Shown: positions 1-11,383, counted from the first letter of the stretch. The stretch: 64,000 bases of DNA from Wyeomyia smithii (GCF_029784165.1 NC_073696.1:42735858-42799857), one strand, 5' to 3'. Notes: a model not told the origin generated them from the letters alone. Program-made: numbers and translations.

Positions 1-496
1 CCTTGGTGCTCGTATCCCAGTTGGTACCATGTGGAGTTGAAGTTCTGCCCAGTTAGAATCCGGAATTACCTATCGTGTTGCAGCGGCACGGAAAGTGTCT
101 GCTGCAAGAATTCTTTCACAGCGGTTTGTTCCTAGGATCCCACTCTCTGTGGTATAAATTTCACGGTGTTTAGTGCAGTGAGTCAAAAGTTACTCCAGAT
201 GGAAGCCGAGATGAGAGAAAAAATTCTGCACACCCACGTTGATATTAATCGCAATACAAATCACGAGCAGGATATCGTTTTTATCGAGCCAGCAAGCAAC
301 CAAATGGAACGTAGGAGCAAAGTTTCGTCACCAAAACTGGAGCTCGGAAATTGTACCAGCAGGTTTTGACCAAAGATGCCAAGGGTTATTTATATTTTTG
401 TATGTAACTAACCTGTATAAGGGCAATGTAAAACTTATTATTAATAATGAGTAACGGGCTTTCAGCCTATATTCAAATTCAAATACAAGAAATACA
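1..496. other. Unrecognised left edge
   Basis: No gene or known repeat is recognised here. Short open frames lie at 166-369 and 239-454, but they overlap each other and have no motif I know. An A-rich stretch of AAATACAA-like units at about 472-505 directly precedes the transposase fragment and could be a retroposon tail; this is only a guess. Confidence 0.5.
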
Positions 497-865
497 ACAA
501 ATACAATGCCCGCTCATCGACGATGAAACCTACGTTAAAATGGATTTTGGGCAGCTTCCTGGCCAGAAATTCTACATGGCGACGGCACGAGGAGGTGTTC
601 CTGCGAAGTTTAAGTTTGCTTTTATGGACAAATTTTCCAAAAAACTGATGGTTTGGCAAGGAATATGCAGCTGCAGAGCAAAGACCACAGTATGCGCAGC
701 AAATAAAACGATGATTTCGAAGCTGTACAAGGTAGAATACCTTAAAAATCGCGTACTACCTTCGTTGAAGCCCGTGTAGGTCCCGTAAAGTTTTGGCCAG
801 ACTTGGCAAGTTGCCACTACAGCCGGGAAGTCATCCAGTGGTACTGTGATAATAACGTAGATTAA
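497..865 (+). pseudogene. ITmDD37E (mariner-type) transposase fragment
   Basis: This is part of the catalytic domain of a Tc1/mariner-superfamily transposase, the nuclear enzyme that cuts and pastes its own element. The first frame contains DDETYVKMDFGQLPGQ and then an MDKFSKKLMVWQGICSC segment; the D of the DETYVKMD box is the expected first catalytic aspartate. A one-base shift near 776 moves homology to the next frame, which reads FWPDLASCHYSREVIQWYC and carries the second aspartate, then stops at 863-865. The third acidic residue (E), expected 37 residues after the second D, is missing. No N-terminal DNA-binding region is attached. The match to the mosquito ITmDD37E family is by motif recall. 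It is a dead fragment. Confidence 0.75.
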
Positions 866-1017
866 GAGAGAGTTTTCATCACGGCCGAACTATAAACCAG
901 ACTACAACACTACAAGACTGCCGACAGTTATAAGACAACTAAACGTACGACACAACTAAGTTGGTGACTATTTTAAATTCTGTGCTATTGTTACTAACAT
1001 CCAATATCAATACAGGT

Positions 1018-1075
1018 TCCCTTGAAAAAGGCCACCAAAACAGCCGAAACGTCGGGCAATAACGAAAGATTGTCG
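1018..1075 (+). other. GCCGAAACGTC motif of a decayed retroelement
   Basis: The stretch pairs GGCC with a nearby GCC and continues into GAAACGTCGGGC. Closely similar 'gaagaaggcc...ggccgaaacgtcgg' strings recur in animal repeats, including Penelope-like elements. It resembles a degenerate hammerhead-like core, but the expected CTGANGA box is altered. No associated reading frame is visible. Confidence 0.25.
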
Positions 1076-1108
1076 TGTACTTTTTAAAAAAGACTGAGAG
1101 TGCCAAAA

Positions 1109-1251
1109 TACACTAAAGTCGCTTTTTACGCGGGAGATACGTGCCGCGTAAAAACCGCGTAAATTCAGGAATCCTCGTAAAAAACCGCGTAAATTCCGGA
1201 TTCCGCGTAAGAAACCCGCGATAAAAACGCGTAAAAAGCGACCTTAGTGTA
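1109..1251. mobile_element. MITE with TA target and 22-bp inverted ends
   Basis: The element body (1111-1249) begins CACTAAAGTCGCTTTTTA and ends with its complement, with one mismatch in about 22 bases. Both ends are flanked by TA, as in Tc1/mariner insertions. The interior consists of several degenerate copies of a CGCGTAAA/TTCCGGATTC-like unit rather than coding sequence. It is non-autonomous, and no related transposase is seen nearby. Confidence 0.8.
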
Positions 1252-1379
1252 GAAAACATCCGCATAACTACTACCAGTTGTTAAAATAACAAAAGATCAC
1301 ATCGATAAAAACATAAATTCACCAAAGTGCCCGCAGTTTCGGCCCATCGAGAAATTTTCAGCAATAATGAAGCGGAAGC

Positions 1380-1527
1380 TTAACCCTCTAGTACCCAAAT
1401 TAGTTTTTAGACAGACTTTGAAAAAATCACTTTGAAGCTTTATAAACATTTTTTAAGTTCTGATTGAAGCTTTTTGGAGGTTGAACTGAAGATCGTCTAA
1501 AGGCGGCTTTGGGCACTAGAAGGTTGA
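1380..1527. mobile_element. piggyBac-like MITE (TTAA target), copy 1
   Basis: The left end reads TTAACCCTCTAGTACCCAA and the right end is its near-complement (TTTGGGCACTAGAAGG then TTGA, a mutated TTAA). Ends beginning CCC inside a TTAA target are the signature of the piggyBac superfamily. A better-preserved copy of the same family sits at 33622-33767. At 148 bp it has no coding capacity. Confidence 0.8.
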
Positions 1528-1825
1528 GCAAAGTGGAAAAACGGGAGGCGACTCAGATGACCAAAATGTGAAACAAATGAGCCATGAAGGTGACTCCGCA
1601 GGAGTTTGATGGGAGGAATAAAACAGAAAGTGAGAATTTTCATTAGAAACGAAGAGAAATTATTTGTATTGGTATGTTCAAAGTACAGTGAAGTATCCAT
1701 CCTATTTGTACATCAATCCGTAACCGAGATACAGATGATTTAATTATTCCTAATTCCAAATGGACATAGCTTTAGGGATATGAGTTGCTGAGCAGTATGC
1801 TTTAAACCACACTGAGGTCTATTTT
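1528..1825. other. Unrecognised spacer before the LINE relic
   Basis: No gene is recognised. It may include degraded 5' sequence of the R1-type LINE that follows, since ORF1 homology begins at 1826. Confidence 0.4.
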
Positions 1826-2206
1826 ATGTCGACTAGTACGAATTGTACGGCTGTCCAGCCGTTCACCGACCCCTGCGGAGTGACACTCCAGCTTAAAAAC
1901 CTGAATGAGATCACCGAAGGGTGCGACATTTCACAAGCCTTTGAGAAAAAGTGTGGAGTGGTGGTGACCACAAAGGCAATTTGCCTTTGCAAGGGCCCAG
2001 CTGTGGCCACGGTAGCCATCACAAAGCTCCCATTGACCGAGGAAAGCGACACCCTGAAGCAAGCCAAACTTAAGATTGGTTGGTCGCTATGCCCTGGGTA
2101 TTCTCTAACAGCCTGACGTTTGCTTCAGGTGCTGGTTGTGTAAAGGGCCCAACAAGTCTAATTTATGCCGACGTCGACGAGCGCGGTACTGCAAGGCGCC
2201 TCCCAA
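1826..2206 (+). pseudogene. R1/LOA-type LINE, ORF1 (gag-like) remnant
   Basis: ORF1 proteins of R1/LOA-type LINEs bind the element RNA. The 96-codon frame reads VTLQLKNLNEITEGCDISQA and later LPLTEESDTLKQAKLKIGWS, the pattern just upstream of the zinc knuckles in this family. After the stop near 2114, a shifted frame gives CFRCWLCKGPNKSNLCRR, recognisable as a degraded CCHC zinc-knuckle region. The N-terminal part of ORF1 is absent. The endonuclease remnant follows about 100 bp downstream in the same orientation, so these belong to one LINE copy. Confidence 0.7.
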
Positions 2207-2305
2207 GTGATTAGAACGTACCATGAAACGGGACACTAAGCACGCCAAAGCGGCTTCTAACCCGCTGATGTAAAGGGGACACAATTAAACCTGAGCCGCT
2301 GCCAC

Positions 2306-2760
2306 GTGGCACCACAACTGTTATACCAAGCAGCATCTGGGTCGTTGTCGGACATTGCTATCGTAGCGAACACTTACCGCATCACTCTCGGAAACGGTAA
2401 CTGGGTGGCGCATAAGTCCGAGATGGCGGCCATATGGACGAAAGGCAGGTTTCCGGCGCAGGAAGTTGTGTCGACTTCGAATGAGGGTTACGTGGTTGCC
2501 AAGGTGAACGGGGCATTCTATTGCAGTTGTTATGTTCCTCCGCGTTGGTATTCAGAAGGGTTCGCTCAGCTGGTCGATCGTTCAATTGTAGAACTAACGG
2601 TTCTAAGGCCGTTTGTAATGGCGTGTGACATTAATGCTTGGGCTGTTGAGTGGGAAAATCGCCGTACGAACCAGAGGGCCAAATTTTGTTAGAAGCTTCG
2701 GCGAAGCTCAACATAGACTTGGGAAACGGCTGTTGAGCCACCACGAATAGTAGTGGCAGC
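2306..2760 (+). pseudogene. R1/LOA-type LINE, endonuclease domain remnant
   Basis: This is the N-terminal apurinic-type endonuclease domain of ORF2, which nicks the target so that reverse transcription can begin. Recognisable pieces are TYRITLGNGNWVAHKSEMAA, FYCSCYVPPRW and FVMACDINAWAVEW. The last corresponds to the GDFNAW box, here with the G replaced by C, which should impair catalysis. The frame stops at 2690; degraded homology (a LGNG segment) runs on to about 2760. Start and end of the open frame are accidental. Confidence 0.75.
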
Positions 2761-2819
2761 CACGCAGAGGTAGAAGAAGCGGTAAGTGTTACGCATAATT
2801 AACTCCATAAGATCTCCCT

Positions 2820-3720
2820 GATGGTGAATTTTGATCCTAGTTATTGGTATGACCGTAAAGGTAGTCCCCTGGTTATGTAGATTTGCCTAGATGATTGCGA
2901 TTCCCCGGACAAGTGGAAGCGACAGAGACTGGTATTACTGTCGAAGACCAATCTGTCGACTAGCCACAGCAGTCAGATCGATGACAAGCTCACATTTGGG
3001 AGCCACATCGACTATGCCTATAGGAAAGCTTCTATGGCTATAACGGCATTATCAAAAATCAAATATCAATTAGCTCGGCGGTATAGTAAGCGTAGTATAG
3101 TATATTAGTATGCGTAAACTTCGTCCATACTCAGGTATGGGAGGCCAGTGTGGTCCAAAGCATTGGGTACTTTTTTTTACTGCGGTAAACTAGAAAGTAC
3201 CTACAGGCTTATGTTCCTGAGGGTCATATACGCGTACTGCACTGTGTCATACGAGGCAATATGCGTCCTGGCTGGCATAATGCTTATCAGTATCATCGTC
3301 AAAAAAGACGTCAAGTGCTTCTACTGACATTACACAAGAGGTATACGTAACCCCAAAAGGTTATCTTCGATGGTCAGGTGGCAGTGGGGATGGTCAAATT
3401 CTATCAAAGATAGATGGACACATCGACTCATTTCGGCGACATCCGTATGGATTGAGAGTCGTCATTCCACTTGACACAGATCCAGGCCATGGCTGCTTCA
3501 GGTAGTACCTGCACAGGTTTTGACACACGGAGTCATCCATGTGTCCACAATGTGCGGGTACAGGGAAAACCGCTGAGCACATGCTCTTTGTATGCCCTCG
3601 TTTCGCAAAGGCGAAGAGCGAGCTGGTATTGCGGAGGATGTGCGACCACGACGGCAGTCAATGCGGCTACTTCTCAGATCGTTTTCGGGAAGCTAATTGT
3701 CCGACTCCAGGTAGCTAGCT
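2820..3720 (+). pseudogene. R1/LOA-type LINE, RT and C-terminal remnants
   Basis: Homology continues through many stops and shifts. Around 2980-3061 the translation contains DDKLTFGSHIDYAYRKAS, a block after the RT catalytic core. At about 3190-3330 it reads TYRLMFLRVIYAYCTVSYE. At 3542-3680 a frame gives CPQCAGTGKTAEHMLFVCPR, a C-x2-C...H-x4-C cysteine/histidine cluster typical of the extreme C-terminus of these LINEs. The RT palm with its FADD box is missing, so an internal deletion lies between the endonuclease and these parts. Order and strand agree with the pieces at 1826 and 2306. Confidence 0.65.
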
Positions 3721-6084
3721 AAGAGGTTTACGTGTACTAAGCACAATCGCCCTTCCCTGATGCAATGCCTAACGGTAGTCTCAAGAAGAAATAGGGCTAG
3801 AAATGCTCAACCTGGTCGTAGTAAATGTGCAGTTACTGGTTACTTGGTTAGTTAGGTGTTTAAAGGAATACCAATGCATAGAATTCTACACTATTATTAG
3901 GGAATTACTGCACTGCAACTTACTTGCATAACAACTCGCCCTGCACAGGATAGAAAATTAACTAACATCATATCACGGTTTAAATTCATACCACACCGAC
4001 AGAGACCAGCAACAGTTTTCGACTTCCCTATCCCCAGAAATGCAGCGCCACCAGAATAGAGAAGGAATAAGTGACGCATCAACGCCGGTAACGGCAACCA
4101 CATTGTTAGTAGCAATCGCTAAGGAGAGTTGCCTGCTCGGATGTGAAAACGGAATCACCATCAGTGGTATCCGTGGTGATATTAGCTCGTTCCGTTTGAA
4201 CAGTTCTCCTTTGAGTGGTCTCCTTTCCGTGTCTGCCGGGGCGGAAGCAGAAGACGGCTGATATTCAGAAGCAATTGCTGTCACCATTCCGCCTCACTAT
4301 GGACGGGTTATCAAAACAATCCGCGATGACATTACAAGCAGCTCCCGGTCGAAGTGTTTCACCAATCTCCATCTTAATGCTGCATACTTTGGAACCTTTC
4401 TCCCACTGTGCAATGTCGGTGGAATGTTTGAAGATAAAATAATGTCGAAAATCGATTGATTTTATCTCCAAGCCACAAAGCCACCGTCGTCGTTGTCTTC
4501 GTCGTTTCCGTTGTCCTCGCGGGCTGTCTTGGCTTGGGAACAAATTTTCCTACCCTCCGAACAGACACGCACGGTAGCACACATACACAAGCACAAAGTA
4601 AGTTAGGCAACAATCCCGAGCAAAATCAGTGCCAATGAGCGCGGTTGGGCGGCGGCGGCAGGAGCGATATCCGAACATATTTGCCAGAACAGCACAAAAT
4701 TCCGCAGATAATCTCGTTAAATGATTTTCTATTTGTGTATGAGCGTCCCGATTTTGGCTTTCGCCGGTCGAGGACAAGACGGTGAAATTGATGAGGATGC
4801 TGAATCGGCAGTGTAAATTGCGCTGCGGTGGAGATTTATCCGTAGAGTTGCCGGTTGGTACGTTCCGGCTCACTCGAGCAACTGGAGGTTCCGTAACCAC
4901 AGGACTGTACGCGGAATTAACGATTAGCTTGATGAATGCATTGGATGTACTGCAGTGATTGTTTTGTCTTCCTCATTAGATTGATTTGTCAAAAGTTAGT
5001 GCTGTTCTGGGGAAACTTTAGCCGCTGCCAGTGAGCTGAAATTATTTTATTAAATCGAAACCCTCGTAACTTTAATGGCATTAATTTTCAACAGCTCAAG
5101 CACAAATTGTTAAATGATTGTTGTTTAATTGGATTCGACAGTAACTCCTTACCCTTTGTGATTGGCAGCTAAAATGAACGATAGGTTTCATGATCCAATT
5201 CTTGTTTGGCGCAAAACTGTCCCACGATATGTTTGCTCAAAATGTGGTGACGCCCGATAATCCCTACATTCTTTACGGTCGCTTCAAAAGTTTTCACCTG
5301 CTTCCGTTTGTTTCACGTGTTTGTGATGATATTTTGGTCCTACAGAATGCAGGAGTATACTGCTTGTGCCGTTCCTGGAGGCTGTCTGCTCCAAGCTACG
5401 GTACGGATCGTAAATATGTGTTTATATGTGTGTGTGTGTGTTTGTATGTGAGTATGTGCGATCATCTCCTCGGTGGAACTGGAAGGTTTTTGTTGCATAC
5501 CTGTGTTTCTGTGTTTAATGACGGTTTAACATGACAGGTCAAAATATGCAGGATACAGTTTTGCTTGACTCGCCGACAGAAGGAACAACCCAAAGATAAC
5601 GGCGGTAGAAAAGTGATGATTTCCGTTCAACAGCTCTACGTTAAACCCAGCCTGTCAGCGACGTTGTTTGCCTGGTACGGAGTGTTGAATGGTAATCACA
5701 CTGTTACCATTGGCCTTATTCTAGAGCGATTCTTCAGAACAGATATTTACTTAGAATGGGGGAAATTCAAGGGCAATATGATTCATTCCATCTGCAAATT
5801 GGTTCGCATCCGGGTCAATATCATTTTTACATTGCTTGAAATTGTTATTGATTTCATATCACAATTTTATCTATTTCTCTTCACCTATTGATTATATCGT
5901 TCAAAACTGTTTATGATAAATATTCATCTAATATATTTTATTGTTTAGATTTATGTTTTCTTTATTGCATATAGAATTACCTTTTCCAACATCTTCTAAC
6001 ATTACACGTATTTGAGTTATAAGTGTTTATTGTTGCAATTCAACTTATTTAGTTGCTGTATAGTTGAATCAAATTCACATGTAT
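3721..6084. other. No gene recognised; possible unique host DNA
   Basis: I see no known protein, repeat family or RNA here. The stretch at about 4000-4900 is more GC-balanced and carries several overlapping frames under 120 codons on both strands with no family motif, so none is called. A short GT-rich microsatellite lies at about 5418-5460. The part just after 3720 may be 3' UTR of the LINE relic. Confidence 0.5.
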
Positions 6085-6310
6085 GAATCTTAATCCCACA
6101 TCCAGTCTTAAACCCACTTCTAATTCCAATACCAATCCAAGTCCTAATCCTCATCCCTATTCTAATCTCTATCCCATATTCTTTTTCATTCGCAGCCACA
6201 TTCCATAGTACCAAATCTAACCTCAGGCTTAATTCCTCATCTCAATCCCATTTATAGCCCAATCACAATTCACAATCCCATATCAAAGTAGCGCCCATAG
6301 TGAACCTACG
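6085..6310 (-). repeat. Degenerate hexamer island, opposite polarity to main array
   Basis: The plus strand is a chain of loose AATCCC/AATCCA-type hexamers. Read on the minus strand these match the GGGATT-type array at 24.4-27.0 kb. It is strongly diverged, with no perfect run of more than a few units. It is the only island of this family here with the G-rich strand on minus. Confidence 0.65.
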
Positions 6311-9286
6311 TAATCCAATTCAAAATCTCAGCTCCTGGTACTAAAACAGACTTCCGATAAACGATCGAATATGTGCGTACATAGGACAAAAAGTCATCTA
6401 AAAGGACATATTTGTTTTGTTTCAAAATGCAGAATACAGCGGGAACGAGTTTTTATGGTTCGAACTCAAACTTGTCTTAAAATTGGAAGCTATTAGTCTA
6501 TTAAATTCGTATTCCTATGCTAGTTTATGACATATACGGTCTTAATTTAACATCGGAAATAGAATAAATATTCCTTAAGTTTGTATTTGTACCATGATAT
6601 AGACTCACAATTGAAGTTTTGAAAATATGTTAGTTCCTAAATTCTAAAATTATCTAACACAGTGCAAAAATCAAAGACGAATTTCAAACTTTCGAGCAAT
6701 GTTTTATATAAATTTTGTAGAGGTAATAATGCAATAGAACGAAATGACATTTATCTCAATTAACCCGAGTCTTTCAAAACGATTGTTTCTAACTTACATT
6801 ACGTCGTTATTATTTCGTGTTTTTATTTTGAATCAATTCCATATTGTTACCGTTTGTTGTGTAGAGTAAGTAGAAGCCAAATCATTCACAAAATTGATGT
6901 GAAATCAATTGGAGAAGTTTTTGATTTTATAAATCCACTGCCATTTTGTAGACAAAAGCGATGTGCACATACCACACAAACAAGATGCCACTAAAGTTTA
7001 TACATCAAATAGAGTAGAGCTTGTCAAAATATGGGCTCTAAATTTTTTTTTTTTGATAACTCCTGGGCCTCCATGAAACCGAGCGTGTTCGGATGTATAC
7101 AGTCGAAGCTAGCGACAAAAGAAACACATTCGGAACTCGGGTGAAACCAACCGATGATGATACGTACCTACAAGTGGCGAATGGAACGGAACAAACAAAT
7201 TGAAAACCGCTCTCGCCGGTTTGTGAGCTTACGTTTTGGAAACCGGGCACCCAGTCACAGCTGTGTCTGCTCTCACGGTTCGATTTCGACGGCGGCAAAG
7301 GGGACAGCAGTTATCTGGCGCAGATTTCCAGCTTTGATGGAGGACAGCTTTTCACTTTTACGAAAGCAATCGATCATCACAATAAATCGGATGTGACAAA
7401 GTATTACTTTTTGTTCTTACATGTTCGGTGGATCTTCGGGCCGGGGCCAGAGCTGGGCTGGTTGAGTCGGGCAGCCAGGAGGATGCGATGACGATTCTCG
7501 TTTGTACGCTCCCGTTCGCACAGGATTGGCACTCAGGGGTGCTTTTGATTGATTACACTACATGTGAAGTGTTTTTGTCGATCTGGGAAACGATTTTTGT
7601 TTCCTCTGGTGAGTTGAAAAATAACAGAATTATTCGATAAGATTCTTTGGGACGGCGGAGGCTTAGCGGGGCAGCCAACCGCAGTTAAGCACACACACAC
7701 GTAACAAAATAAATCGATACAATATGCGTATTGAAACGATAAATTTTTACAATCATGAAATAAATGTAGAAGCATAACCTTACTATAAATTTTGTTACAT
7801 TTATATTTTCAACGTGTGAATGGGGGCAAAATCAAAGTTCTCTAGCATGTCATGAAACGTTTTCTCATGTAACCTCTATTCAGTCTTGATGTGGTTTTGA
7901 ATTGTTTTCTTTTTTTACAAACTAGTGCAATTCTAACTTCCTACAGTTTCTTTAGCTGCAAACAGAAGAATATTTGGGTTTTGAGTTATTGTGCAACCCA
8001 CAAGAGTAGGTACGAGTTCAAATATTTTACACGTTTGATATTTTTCTAGTTTGCAGCGCACTTGAAATGGCTGTAATCTTCCGACTTTGATAATCGAACT
8101 TTTCATGAAATTTTTTATTGGGATTATAAGAGCAACAAACACATTCCTAAAATAGAAAAAGAATCCCAGAAATAGGTGAAAATTTAGTTTGAAGTTATTC
8201 AAAAATCGAAAGTAATTATTATTTGCTCTGATGAGCTATGAATTTAACCCTGTAACAACCTGCGCTATAATAGCTGTTGTTGGCAAGAATATCTGGAACC
8301 TCTGTGTTACATTGATTTGTAACTTTCATTGAAAATTGAGAGCTATACAAATTTTAGTTTAGAAGGTGACTTACAAGTATTCATGGAATTGGACATGCTC
8401 AAGGAAAAAGACTATGTTGTAGGCCAGGTTCAGTTTGCCTCAATAGCTCTACTGTCTGTAATTCACTCAGGAACTCAATAAGCGTTATTTTACCTTGAAT
8501 ATCAAAGTTTTCTTGTTTGCATGATCTGATCACCTCACAAAACAAGATTTTTTGTAGCAAAATGTGCCGTATCATTCATTCATTAAAGTTCATAACATGT
8601 GAAACCATTTTTTGATGTTTATTGAACTGCAAAATCTTATTTATTTATTTATTTGGTTCTCCAATTCACAGCACTTGCAGGTCCTCCTCGAGTATTGTCC
8701 ACGTTTCATGTCCATAGACAACAACCGGTCTTATGAGCGTTTTTTACAGGTTACACTCCGTACGATTGCAAAAATTAGCTTTTCTGTACATGAAGAAATC
8801 ATATTATAAATCAAATTTATATTGTATTTAGATTTAAAGTTTAAACAAATTTTGCGGTGAATTCTGAAGCACTGTACAGCTTTGGGCGAATGTATGTTCT
8901 CTCCGTGTAGAGAAATCGCTTTTCTACCTCATAAAGTGCGTTTCAAACTCATATCCCTTAGTAAAAGTATGCGCAATTGACACAAACTGTATTGCATATC
9001 AAAGATCAGTCTGTTCTCTAACCGATTTGAATTGTTTATTCGATGGAAATTTCTAGCATATTTGTTAAACTGTAATTAATGTTTGAATGTCAGGCATCAT
9101 CCGCTGAGAGTCGGTTAAAATATCGACAAACGTGTATACAAAGGTGCATCTTATACGTCTACATATGTCTAGATGTTGGTGGCACCCTCTCAGAATGCAT
9201 TGAAACATTGCCCCATTTTTTTTCAAAATTTCTATGTGTGTTCTATCTGGACTAGTATTTGAAAAGGGTTGAAATTTCAGAACCAT
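6311..9286. other. No gene recognised
   Basis: AT-rich sequence with short overlapping frames on both strands. A moderately GC-rich patch at about 7040-7520 has frames under 90 codons and no recognised motif. No tRNA, rRNA or transposon boundary was found. Confidence 0.5.
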
Positions 9287-9380
9287 TTTTGACGTAGAAC
9301 TACGTCTATTTAGTCTACCACATAGAAGTGTAAATTGAAAATCTATTAACAAAAAGGGGACGAAATTTGTCCCTTTTAAA
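9287..9380 (+). repeat. GACGTAG...ACGTC module, copy 1
   Basis: The head reads GACGTAGAACTACGTC, an imperfect palindrome, followed about 40 bp later by AAATTGAAAATCTA. Copies with the same head and spacing lie at 16855, 42389, 47287 and 53870, with shorter ones at 43718, 44164 and 52596. Confidence 0.6.
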
Positions 9381-9513
9381 ATGTAATCGGCTTGTTTTCA
9401 ACCGATTCCCTTCATTCTTGCTGCAATCGATTGGAAAATTAAAGACGCATCCGCCCAAATGTAGAAAAATGTTGTTTGATTATGCAAATTATTGTACTTT
9501 CAAAATTTTTTGG

Positions 9514-9888
9514 ATGATTGATTTTTTTTTTATAATTCTCACTTATTTACCGTCGGTCTAGTTCCGCCACTGTTGTTGTGCCAATCATCGACGCCCGGGG
9601 AGGCGACTCCACCCAGGACCCTAACTTACGACCCGTTGATTAACGGACTGGCGCCAACGGCTTTACTTCCTCATGCGATGGAAGGCGTGATCCCAGAGAT
9701 TTTTTGCCTCAGAAAATCTCCCGGTGTCGGCTAGGATTGAATCTAGACCAGTTGGGTTGCTTGTGAGTTGATCACGCCACCTCACAACCATCGACACCTA
9801 TGTCGGCGGTGGGATTCGAACCCAGGCGTCGAGCATGGTTGGCGAAGACGTTACCAACCACGCTAGGCCCCCGCTCGAATGATTGATT
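9514..9888 (-). mobile_element. tRNA-derived SINE, near full length, with target duplication
   Basis: Read on the minus strand, the body starts in a CGAGCGGGGGCCTAGCG context. It has an A box (TAGCGTGGTTGG) and a B box (GGGTTCGAATCCC, plus-strand complement near 9811-9823), the internal RNA polymerase III promoter of a tRNA-related SINE. The 3' end on minus finishes in an A-rich tail (plus-strand T run after 9523). A perfect 10-bp target duplication, ATGATTGATT, flanks it at 9514-9523 and 9879-9888. The body is 355 bp and looks recent relative to its surroundings. The family name is not assigned. Confidence 0.85.
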
Positions 9889-9931
9889 GTTGAGACGCAA
9901 AATAACGTGAAAACAGGTTAGACTGTGCGTC

Positions 9932-9975
9932 TTGTCAGAGTGCTTTACTCCCCTACAGTCGGGGCAGCACGAAAA
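9932..9975 (+). repeat. CCCC-AC-GT-GGGGC hairpin repeat, copy 1
   Basis: The block reads TGTCAGAGTG, then CCCCTACAGTCGGGGCAGCA, a short self-complementary stem. The same arrangement recurs at 11384 and 11604. Confidence 0.5.
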
Positions 9976-10194
9976 TTGCGATCGGCACAAACGATTTTGA
10001 ACAATAAACTGGCCTGTTAGAACGCGTTAACAAAGGTTCGACTTCGACTTTGCAGAAATAATTTGAAGTCGATTCTATCAATCAAAATGAACAAAATTTC
10101 GTCGTCTCCTAGCTGCTCAGTTGCGACATGATGCAACACGCAACAGCGTGCAGAAGAATTCGTTTGATGTTCCAAGCCGTAATACGATACAAGT

Positions 10195-10270
10195 TATCGA
10201 TTATACGCACCCTCGATTTTACGTACTTCGATTTTACGCACATTTTACCTCGATTTTACGTACATTTTTG
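10195..10270 (+). repeat. Short tandem CGATTTTACG units
   Basis: Four spaced copies of TCGATTWTACG(C/T)AC occur in about 60 bp, and a further copy lies at 10990. They resemble remains of a transposon end but no inverted partner is visible. Confidence 0.4.
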
Positions 10271-10594
10271 CCAAAAATATTTTTAATTCAATTTTTTTGT
10301 TTAAATTATGCATATCGCAGGATTCTATATATTAGACATCGTTCACAAGTAACGGGCTGTTTACATAGACTGGTAAGTCTGCCGAAAATTGGGAGACAGT
10401 AACAAAAACACCGCTTCTGGGAAACAGCGAACTACTTTACACGTTTCTAACGTGTAAAATATATAATGTCGTACAGATACAACCTCTGTTGAAGTAAATT
10501 AATAAAACGTTTATATAAAACGTCTACCGTTGCAAAATAAAGGGGCTGTTTTCAATGGATGTCGACGATATGTGGGTAGATGAATGTGTGGTCA

Positions 10595-10735
10595 TACAAA
10601 TACTCACACATATACTCACATACACAACATACACACACTTACACTTATACATACACACATACATATATGTACACATATATACACGCATATACACATGCAT
10701 ACACACGTACACACACACCCATATTCATTGTCATA
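10595..10735 (+). repeat. CA/TA-rich microsatellite
   Basis: About 140 bp of imperfect ACACAT/ACATAC repeats. The frames crossing it are artefacts of low complexity. Confidence 0.85.
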
Positions 10736-10780
10736 GGTAATTTCTTTCAAGCATTTTCCAAATCTTTTGGACCAATTAGA

Positions 10781-10930
10781 GAACGTCTATTGACTACGTA
10801 ACGCAAATAATTACCTCCTTCGACCCCCCTTCTCCTCCCATTTCACACTCTTATTTGAATCTTTTTTTTTTTGTGCGGGTTTCCAAACTTTCTAACCCCC
10901 TTTCGAACGTTACGTAATAATTGGATGTTC
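10781..10930. mobile_element. MITE with TACGTAACG inverted ends, copy A
   Basis: The left end (GAACGTCTATTGACTACG) and right end are complementary over about 24 bases with a few mismatches. The interior is pyrimidine-rich and non-coding. The inner TIR core TACGTAACG is shared with 52083-52185 and 61560-61840, suggesting one family. Confidence 0.6.
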
Positions 10931-11383
10931 CCTCACAAGTTTCCGATCACGGGAACTAATTTTGGACTATGAAAATTTGAAAAATCTTGCTTCGATTTTA
11001 CGCACATTTCGAAAACGAGAATCGTTTATGTATCGTTATGTGCTAGAGCACTATCGGTGTTTTATTCGTTGGATACTAAAGTTGATTGCGGATTGTGGAG
11101 TGATTCGTCTAAAGAAAATGAGAGAATGTGGTGAAACTTAGCAAAAGAGCCGGGCATATTTCATAGCACTTTTCGGCCATAAAATAGTGTTTCTGGTAGA
11201 ATTAGTTTCTTTGTTTCGACAGTCCAACAATGACAGTAACGTAGCAGGTTGTGAGAGTGGCAGCAGCGGATTGCGGTAGCAGCAGCAGCGGGTTGCACCA
11301 GTATCAGCTGGCTTTCTGAGTTTGCTTTCGGCTTAAACATATCACTTCCCCGGTGGGTTACACGTCTCAGCAGCAGCGCGGTG

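Noticed and set aside
10524..10801. Frames rich in H, T and Y
   Set aside because: Translations of the CA/TA microsatellite.
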